Under the pieces are notes generated by a model that did no database searches, had not been told where the DNA came from, and saw nothing but the letters and a program-made list of their open reading frames with translations. From contig VBFW01000028.1 of NCBI GenBank assembly GCA_005880525.1, positions 1 to 5,843 of the forward strand: 5,843 nucleotides of DNA. The letters run 5' to 3'. The position numbers and the translations under genes are program-made. Shown here piece after piece: positions 1 through 4,268 of this stretch (its first letter is position 1; each line of letters opens with the position of its first letter). The stretch is from Chloroflexota bacterium (GTDB taxonomy: Bacteria > Chloroflexota > Dormibacteria > Dormibacterales > Dormibacteraceae).

Positions 1-285
1 CGGGGGCTGGCGGGCGACGCGATCCCGCTGGGGGCGCGCGTCATCGCGGTCTCCGATTCGTGGGATGCCATGACCTCGAACCGGCCGTATCGCACAGCGC
101 TCGATCCTCATGTGGCGATGGCAGAGCTGCTGCGCGGACGCGGCATCCAGTGGGACGCCACAGTCGTCGACGCGTTCGCGACGACGATGCCGGATCTCGT
201 TCCGCCCGAGTTCGAGGTCGAGCCGGAGCGGGTGGGACTGCCGCTGCTGCGCTCGCTCGGAGCCGTGGCCGGGATCCTGAGCTGA
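1..285 (+). CDS. HD-GYP domain protein, C-terminal fragment (5' end outside window)
   Basis: This is the last 94 residues of a protein whose start lies before the window; the frame is open from base 1 to the TGA at 283-285. The fragment opens with GLAGDAIPLGARVIAVSDSW (residues 2-21) and continues DAMTSNRPYR (22-31), which is the characteristic end of the HD-GYP domain, downstream of its GYP motif. The Asp in VSD (residue 19) corresponds to a conserved HD-superfamily metal-binding position. HD-GYP proteins are usually cyclic-di-GMP phosphodiesterases, often with sensory or receiver domains at the N-terminus, but those parts and the HD and GYP motifs themselves are not visible, so activity cannot be judged. 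After the domain comes a tail of roughly 35 residues with no motif I recognise. The next gene starts 22 bases downstream on the same strand and may be cotranscribed. An ATG at 70 lies inside the conserved motif and is not the true start. Confidence 0.87.
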   Translation, partial: RGLAGDAIPLGARVIAVSDSWDAMTSNRPYRTALDPHVAMAELLRGRGIQWDATVVDAFATTMPDLVPPEFEVEPERVGLPLLRSLGAVAGILS

Positions 286-307
286 CCCTCAGGCACTATT
301 CCTTGAC

Positions 308-601
308 ATGAACGAGTTCTTCGTCGACCTCGGCAGACGATGGGTCGCGGCAAGCGAGCGCCGTGGCTCGAAGATCACAGCGCCTACGCTCGACGCTCGC
401 GTCGCGCTCGAGCTTCTCGAGCTGGCGCGTGCCGCTGCTCACACGCACGAGCGGCGTTTCGCCCCGCTTTCCTGCTACCTCGCGGGCGTCGCCTCTGAGC
501 GGATGCGGTCAGCTCGGCCCGATTTCGACGACGGCGCCGCCGCGGCCTACATCCACGAAGTCTGGAAGGAGCTGGAGGGCGAGCCGGCGGAGCCTACCTG
601 A
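308..601 (+). CDS. Small DUF6457-like protein, possibly linked to molybdenum cofactor use
   Basis: A complete 97-residue protein, soluble and mostly helical, with no signal peptide or membrane segment. The central stretch ALELLELARAAAHTHERRFA followed by PLSCYLAGVASER resembles the DUF6457 family, whose short members carry a 'LLDLAR..AH...RPAAPLTTFLAG.A' pattern; this assignment is from memory of the family. DUF6457 domains occur largely in high-GC Gram-positive bacteria and, as I recall, can accompany or be fused to MobA-type molybdenum cofactor guanylyltransferases. Facing a molybdoenzyme operon here fits that association but does not prove it. ATG 308 is the only ordinary start between the in-frame stop at 278-280 and the conserved region. 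No good Shine-Dalgarno sequence precedes it, so translation may depend on coupling to the upstream gene. Its TGA (599-601) overlaps the 3' end of the convergent mrp gene by 8 bases. Confidence 0.75.
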   Translation: MNEFFVDLGRRWVAASERRGSKITAPTLDARVALELLELARAAAHTHERRFAPLSCYLAGVASERMRSARPDFDDGAAAAYIHEVWKELEGEPAEPT

Positions 602-1694
602 CGTTGATCACCGGCAGCTGCCGGAAGCTCTGCACCGCCACCCGGGCCGCGACCGCGGAAGCGACCGACGCGAACGCCCTGGCCGAGGCTGAATCCGGCT
701 GCGACGCCACGACCGGGGTTCCGCAGTCGCCGCCCTCGCGCACCGACGGTTCCAGAGGGATCGCGCCAAGGTAGGCAACACCGAGGCGCTTGGCGGCCTG
801 CTCGGCGCCGCCGTGGTCGAAGATGTGGTGCTCCTCGCCGCAACGCCCGCAGACGAACCAGCTCATGTTCTCGATCAGGCCAAGGGCCGGGACGTTCAGG
901 CCCCTGAACATCTGGAGCGCCTTCACGGCGACCCGCAGAGCCGCATCCTGGGGCGTGCACACGACGGCAATGCCCGTGAGCGGCACGGCCTGGGCCAGGG
1001 TCAGCGACGCGTCGCCGGTCCCAGGCGGCAGGTCGATGACGAGATAGTCGAGCTCGCCCCACCGAACGTCGGTCAGCATCTGCTCGATCCCGCGGGACAC
1101 CATGGGTCCGCGCCACACCAGAGCCTGCTCGGCGCCGGCGAGCAGTCCTATCGACATGAGTCGCACGCCGTAAGCCTCGAGAGGCACCAGCTTCTGGTCC
1201 AGCACCTTGGGCTGCTCGCTGACGCCGAGCATCCCCGGCACCGATGGGCCGTAGATGTCGGCGTCGAGCAACCCGACGCTCGCTCCTTGCGCGCGCAACG
1301 AGACCGCGAGGTTGACCGCGACCGTCGACTTGCCGACACCACCCTTGCCCGAACCGATGGCCAGCACGTGCTTGACCCCAGGGATGGCACGCTCGCGCGG
1401 CTGGCCTCCGAAAGCCGACTTCACGTTGGCGGTCATGCGCACATCCACGGCGCTCACGCCGGGCAGCCTTCCGACCAGGTCATGCGCCATGGCGCTGAAT
1501 CGGTCGCGCACGGGACAGGCCGGTGTGGTCAGCTCAAACGTGAAAGCAACTCGCCCCTCGTCGCTGATGGCGAGGTCTTTGATCATGCCCAGGCTGACGA
1601 CGTCGCGATGGAGGTCAGGATCCTGGATCGAGCGCAGCGCCGCGAGGACCTGTTCGGGCTTCGGGGGCTCGACCCGCGTCGAGCTACTGGCCAC
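594..1694 (-). CDS. mrp: Mrp/ApbC/NBP35-family Fe-S cluster carrier ATPase
   Basis: A 366-residue cytoplasmic P-loop ATPase of the Mrp/ApbC group, which bind a [4Fe-4S] cluster and deliver it to target apoproteins. Residues about 13-95 form a MIP18/DUF59 domain (IQDPDLHRDVVSLGMIKDL, then TTPACP with Cys60). The MinD-like ATPase domain follows: deviant Walker A GSGKGGVGKST at 114-124, DADIYGPS at 144-151, Walker B DLPPGTGD at 221-228, and the cluster-binding pair Cys282-Gly-Arg-Cys285 in a CGRCGEEHHIFDHGG context. Length is normal for the MIP18-plus-ATPase form. The start is GTG at 1694, which keeps the MIP18 domain whole; the first in-frame ATG (residue 37) would cut into it. The start overlaps the nrfD stop by 11 bases, indicating translational coupling, so mrp is the last gene of the formate dehydrogenase operon. 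The inferred role is cluster supply to the beta and alpha subunits, although Mrp is usually a general factor. Confidence 0.95.
   Translation of the reverse strand: MASSSTRVEPPKPEQVLAALRSIQDPDLHRDVVSLGMIKDLAISDEGRVAFTFELTTPACPVRDRFSAMAHDLVGRLPGVSAVDVRMTANVKSAFGGQPRERAIPGVKHVLAIGSGKGGVGKSTVAVNLAVSLRAQGASVGLLDADIYGPSVPGMLGVSEQPKVLDQKLVPLEAYGVRLMSIGLLAGAEQALVWRGPMVSRGIEQMLTDVRWGELDYLVIDLPPGTGDASLTLAQAVPLTGIAVVCTPQDAALRVAVKALQMFRGLNVPALGLIENMSWFVCGRCGEEHHIFDHGGAEQAAKRLGVAYLGAIPLEPSVREGGDCGTPVVASQPDSASARAFASVASAVAARVAVQSFRQLPVINVR
611..624. other. Perfect 14-base palindrome just inside the mrp 3' end
   Basis: CCGGCAGCTGCCGG is its own reverse complement. It lies 9 bases past the plus-strand stop (599-601) and within mrp codons 358-361. 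It could form a short GC-rich stem in either transcript and so mark the end of the convergent plus-strand transcript, but no T-run follows on either strand and a perfect palindrome leaves little loop. It may equally be chance in GC-rich coding sequence. Confidence 0.3.
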
Positions 1695-2616
1695 TGAAGA
1701 TCACCGCCGCGCGCAGGGCGAGCACTCCGATGAGCACCAGCACGGAGACCAGGACGGCGTTGGCGCCCACTGACGCGACCGCGGCCCCGCCCCCACCGCC
1801 ACCCGACGGCCTCATGCGCCGGCCCTCGGCTCGGAGCCCGACCAGCGACGCGGCCAGGCCGACCAGGGCCAGGGCCCAGAGGGGCGCTGTCGCGATCGTC
1901 CTGGCGCCCGTGCCGGCGTTGACCACGGTGACGAAGAATGCGATCACCAGGATCAGCTCCAGCAGCGAGAAATAACCGTCAGCCATGCGCAGGCGCAGCA
2001 GGCTGTAGACCGCCTCCCGCCGGTACCGCGTCAGCAGCGCGATAAGCGCGGCCGCTCCGCTCAAGCCAGACGCCAGGAACAGGCCGCCCAGCGTCCAGGT
2101 ATCGCTCCAGACCGGCTGGTTGGAGACGCTCAGCAGCACACCGGTATACGACGCGAGGAACAGACCCGCCAGGGCGCCGACAAGGTTGAACGCGACGCTC
2201 AGCGGACCGAACAGAGGCGGTCCCTCGCGGCCGCGCCGATCGGCCAGCCAGGCCCCAAGGGCGGAGAGCCCCGCGAAGATGCTGAACACCAGAAGCAGCC
2301 ACACGCCCACCGACATCGGCGACCAGTACTTGAAGTTCAGGCCCGCGTTGCCCGGCGTGACGTTCACGAGCATGTGCCAGAACTTCCACCAGCCGGCGCC
2401 CAGGTCCGCGGTGAGGAGCACGGGACACAAGAGGATCAGAACGAACGAGGCGTAGAAGGCAGTCCTGGCCGCCGGCTCGTCGCGCGGATCGCCGGACAGT
2501 CGCAGCAGGGTGGCGATCACATAAGAGCCGCCCGACAGGCCGGCCAGAAAGAAGTAACCGAGGATGAACCACTCCCAGTCCGGGGCGCGGACGAAATGCT
2601 CCGCGGCAAGGAACAT
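1684..2616 (-). CDS. nrfD: NrfD/PsrC-type membrane subunit of formate dehydrogenase
   Basis: A 310-residue polytopic membrane protein of the NrfD/polysulfide reductase PsrC family, which exchanges electrons between an Fe-S subunit and the (mena)quinone pool without haem. Eight hydrophobic helices can be drawn at about residues 15-40, 54-72, 101-124, 136-163, 174-197, 216-234, 244-262 and 287-306, as in PsrC. Family-like signatures include the first helix WFILGYFFLAGLSGGSYVIA and the LLTADLG segment ending helix 2 (Asp71), followed by WWKFWHMLVN. The loop before the last helix contains six consecutive glycines (272-277). The ATG (2616-2614) directly abuts the TAG stop of the beta subunit, and a GGGGGA stretch lies 8 bases upstream as a likely ribosome-binding site. 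It occupies the slot that cytochrome b FdnI/FdoI holds in E. coli. The NrfD assignment is strong; the exact quinone and any ion pumping are unknown. Confidence 0.93.
   Translation of the reverse strand: MFLAAEHFVRAPDWEWFILGYFFLAGLSGGSYVIATLLRLSGDPRDEPAARTAFYASFVLILLCPVLLTADLGAGWWKFWHMLVNVTPGNAGLNFKYWSPMSVGVWLLLVFSIFAGLSALGAWLADRRGREGPPLFGPLSVAFNLVGALAGLFLASYTGVLLSVSNQPVWSDTWTLGGLFLASGLSGAAALIALLTRYRREAVYSLLRLRMADGYFSLLELILVIAFFVTVVNAGTGARTIATAPLWALALVGLAASLVGLRAEGRRMRPSGGGGGGAAVASVGANAVLVSVLVLIGVLALRAAVIFSGQ
1700..1705 (-). promoter_or_regulatory. Probable ribosome-binding site deciding the GTG start of mrp
   Basis: On the minus strand GGTGAT lies 5 bases before GTG 1694, matching the 3' part of the full AGGAGGTGAT Shine-Dalgarno consensus. 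It sits inside the end of nrfD and favours the GTG over the ATG 36 codons later, which would break the MIP18 domain. Confidence 0.5.
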
Positions 2617-3414
2617 CTAGGCCATCCCCCGGCGCCGAAAAGCAACCAGGCCTGCCACCACCCCGACCACAGCCGTGATCACGGCGCCGACGTAGCCGCC
2701 GATGTTGTTGCGGCTCGGCAGTACCGCGTTCTCGGCGTTGGGCAGGCCGTATGCCTCCGGCTTGTCCATCAGGAGGAAGAAGGCGTTGAGACCCCCGTAC
2801 ACCTTGTCGTCGCGGCCATAAAGCTGGGCCTGCGTCGCGCCCTGGGAGTGCAGCGCTTCGAGCCGAGCGTCGGCCGTCTGCTGCAGCTGCGCAAGCGGCC
2901 CGAACTGGATTGATTGCGTGGGACAGGCCTTCGCGCAGGCGGGCTCGAGGCCGCCCTGCAGGCGGTCGTAGCACAGGGTGCACTTATGCGCCGTGCCTGT
3001 CTTCTGGTTGATGCCGATGACGCTGTAGGGACACGCCGCCACACAGTTCCGGCAACCATTGCAGACGTCCTGCTGGATGAAGACTGTGTTGAACTCGGTG
3101 CGGATGATGGCGTTGGTGGGGCACACCTCCATGCAGCTCGCGTGCTGGCAGTGCTTGCAGACGTCCGACATCATCAGGAAGGCGGTTCCGTTGCCGGTCG
3201 TCGCCGGCCGATCGGGCACCTTGTCGTAGAACTTCACGTGACGCCAGTTCTGGGCGTCCAGCTGGCCAGTGTTGTCGAAGCTGTCGGCGAGGAACGCGGG
3301 CTCGTTGCCCTCCAGCTGATTCCATTCCTTGCACGCCACCTCGCACGCCTTGCACCCGATGCAGACGCTGGTGTCGGTGAAGAACCCGTACGACTCGCCG
3401 GCTTTGATCTCCAC
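2617..3414 (-). CDS. fdnH: Formate dehydrogenase beta subunit, four [4Fe-4S] ferredoxin-like protein
   Basis: With the GTG start at 3414 the product is 265 residues, the electron-transfer subunit of an FDH-N-type complex. Sixteen cysteines fall in four clusters of motifs: Cys18/21/24/28 in CIGCKACEVACKEWN, Cys86/89/94/98 in CKHCQHASCMEVCP, Cys118/121/124/128 in CNGCRNCVAACPYSVIG, and Cys145/148/160/164 in CTLCYD and CAKACP. This is the four-cluster arrangement of FdnH/FdoH. A single hydrophobic helix at about 240-258 followed by FRRRG makes a C-terminal anchor with its positive end inside, which places the clusters on the outer face, as in FDH-N. The open frame continues upstream to 4008, but that part is antisense-like Arg/Gly/Pro shadow overlapping fdhE, and no ATG or GTG lies close upstream in frame. 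The gene starts 2 bases after the fdhE stop and ends against the nrfD ATG. There is no Tat signal; in this family the subunit is exported with alpha. Confidence 0.93.
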   Translation of the reverse strand: MEIKAGESYGFFTDTSVCIGCKACEVACKEWNQLEGNEPAFLADSFDNTGQLDAQNWRHVKFYDKVPDRPATTGNGTAFLMMSDVCKHCQHASCMEVCPTNAIIRTEFNTVFIQQDVCNGCRNCVAACPYSVIGINQKTGTAHKCTLCYDRLQGGLEPACAKACPTQSIQFGPLAQLQQTADARLEALHSQGATQAQLYGRDDKVYGGLNAFFLLMDKPEAYGLPNAENAVLPSRNNIGGYVGAVITAVVGVVAGLVAFRRRGMA

Positions 3415-3416
3415 GT

Positions 3417-4268
3417 TCAGAACCCCATCAGGTTGGGCGTGATCTTGGTGAACCCGATTTCGCGCGCGTAGAGGTCGAGGGGCAGGGCCGACAGCTCGTC
3501 CACCAGCGGCACTGCCTGCGCGTCCGCGGCCAGGTCGATGTTGAGCATGTAGCGACGGCATGTCTCGCACGCTTCGATGCGAATGTGCGGAAACAAAGCA
3601 TCGGTTTTGCCCGGTATCCCAAGCCCTCGCACGACTCCTCCGCGCTCGCCGGCTGCGGTCCCAAGCTCGCTGTAGACGGGCAGGCGCGAACCTGACTTCT
3701 CGCCGCAGCCGGCGCAGGTCATGCGCGGATACCCCCACTCGGCATGGCACCTTGCGCACACCAGCACTCGGCCGCCGCTGGCCAGGTCGTCCGCGGCCAG
3801 CTTGAAGCAGCTCAGCTGCGGCGGGCCGCCGCACCGGGGACAATGCCGGGGGTCGCGGCGGCTGTGGAACGCAGGAGCAGCGTCCGGTCCCAAAGCCTCG
3901 AGCACCGGGCTGAGCGCGGCGCGCGCCAGGTATCGCTCCGCGGGCGCCTGCTCGTCGCCGAACATCCAGCCCGCGACTATCGCCTGGGCGCTGGACTTGT
4001 CCAGACAATCCGCGATCTCCTCGGCCAGGCGCTCAGGACCGGCGCCGGTTGTCGCGTCAACGATTCGGGGCACCACACGCTCGGCCACGTGAGCCGCGAT
4101 GCGGCCGGGCGCCGGCGGCGCGGTGCGGGCGTCGAGGAAGGCCTCCTCCTGGATTGGCAGAAGCGCGGCGAAGAGGCGCAGCAACTCAGCAGCGAACGGA
4201 TGACGTTGCTCGAGGATCTCGGTCCTGGCTCGCCTCGCCTCCCACGTCTCGGTCAGGACCTGGAGCAT
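3417..4268 (-). CDS. fdhE: FdhE-family formate dehydrogenase maturation protein
   Basis: A 283-residue cytoplasmic protein of the FdhE family, rubredoxin-like iron-binding factors needed for active respiratory formate dehydrogenase in E. coli. A helical N-terminal half (about 1-135) is followed by a zinc-ribbon-like C-terminal half with four CxxC pairs: Cys143/146 (CPRCGGPP), Cys171/174 (CARCHAEW), Cys185/188 (CAGCGE) and Cys234/237 (CETCRRYM). The order and spacing match FdhE, including the tail DLYAREIGFTKITPNLMGF, which parallels the 'ARMEQEGY...SINPFL' end of the E. coli protein. The stretch between the third and fourth pairs (189-233) is somewhat longer than in the E. coli protein as I recall it. 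The ATG at 4268 shares one base with the alpha stop (TGATG), and GGAGA lies 7 bases upstream, fixing the start. Its place between the alpha and beta genes is unusual: in E. coli fdhE follows the structural genes. Confidence 0.93.
   Translation of the reverse strand: MLQVLTETWEARRARTEILEQRHPFAAELLRLFAALLPIQEEAFLDARTAPPAPGRIAAHVAERVVPRIVDATTGAGPERLAEEIADCLDKSSAQAIVAGWMFGDEQAPAERYLARAALSPVLEALGPDAAPAFHSRRDPRHCPRCGGPPQLSCFKLAADDLASGGRVLVCARCHAEWGYPRMTCAGCGEKSGSRLPVYSELGTAAGERGGVVRGLGIPGKTDALFPHIRIEACETCRRYMLNIDLAADAQAVPLVDELSALPLDLYAREIGFTKITPNLMGF
3423..3426 (-). promoter_or_regulatory. Probable ribosome-binding site deciding the GTG start of the beta subunit
   Basis: GGGG lies 8 bases upstream of GTG 3414 within the final fdhE codons. 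It is a weak Shine-Dalgarno match, but no other start codon lies near the conserved N-terminus, and the fdhE stop is only 2 bases away, so coupled translation is likely. Confidence 0.5.

Noticed and set aside
303..308. TTGACA, a consensus -35 hexamer, just before the small plus-strand gene
   Set aside because: It directly touches the ATG, and no -10-like hexamer follows at 16-18 bases, which would in any case place the promoter inside the gene.
407..423. Tandem CTCGAGCT repeat (407-414 and 416-423)
   Set aside because: It encodes the ordinary LELLEL stretch of the small protein; a two-copy 8-base repeat in GC-rich coding sequence is not significant.
547..1116. Minus-strand open frame of 189 codons across the convergent junction
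   Set aside because: It is an alternate-frame shadow of mrp without any motif of its own.
813..1697. Plus-strand open frame of 294 codons antisense to mrp
   Set aside because: The opposite strand encodes an intact Mrp with all motifs; the antisense product is His/Arg/Gln-rich and has no recognisable family.
1979..2983. Minus-strand open frame of 334 codons overlapping nrfD and the beta subunit
   Set aside because: It is an out-of-frame shadow of two well-supported genes, with low-complexity Arg/Ala/Pro composition.
3415..4008. Upstream extension of the beta-subunit frame to give a 463-residue protein
   Set aside because: The extra N-terminal part overlaps fdhE entirely, is Arg/Gly/Pro-rich and matches nothing; beta subunits of this family begin shortly before the first CxxC motif.
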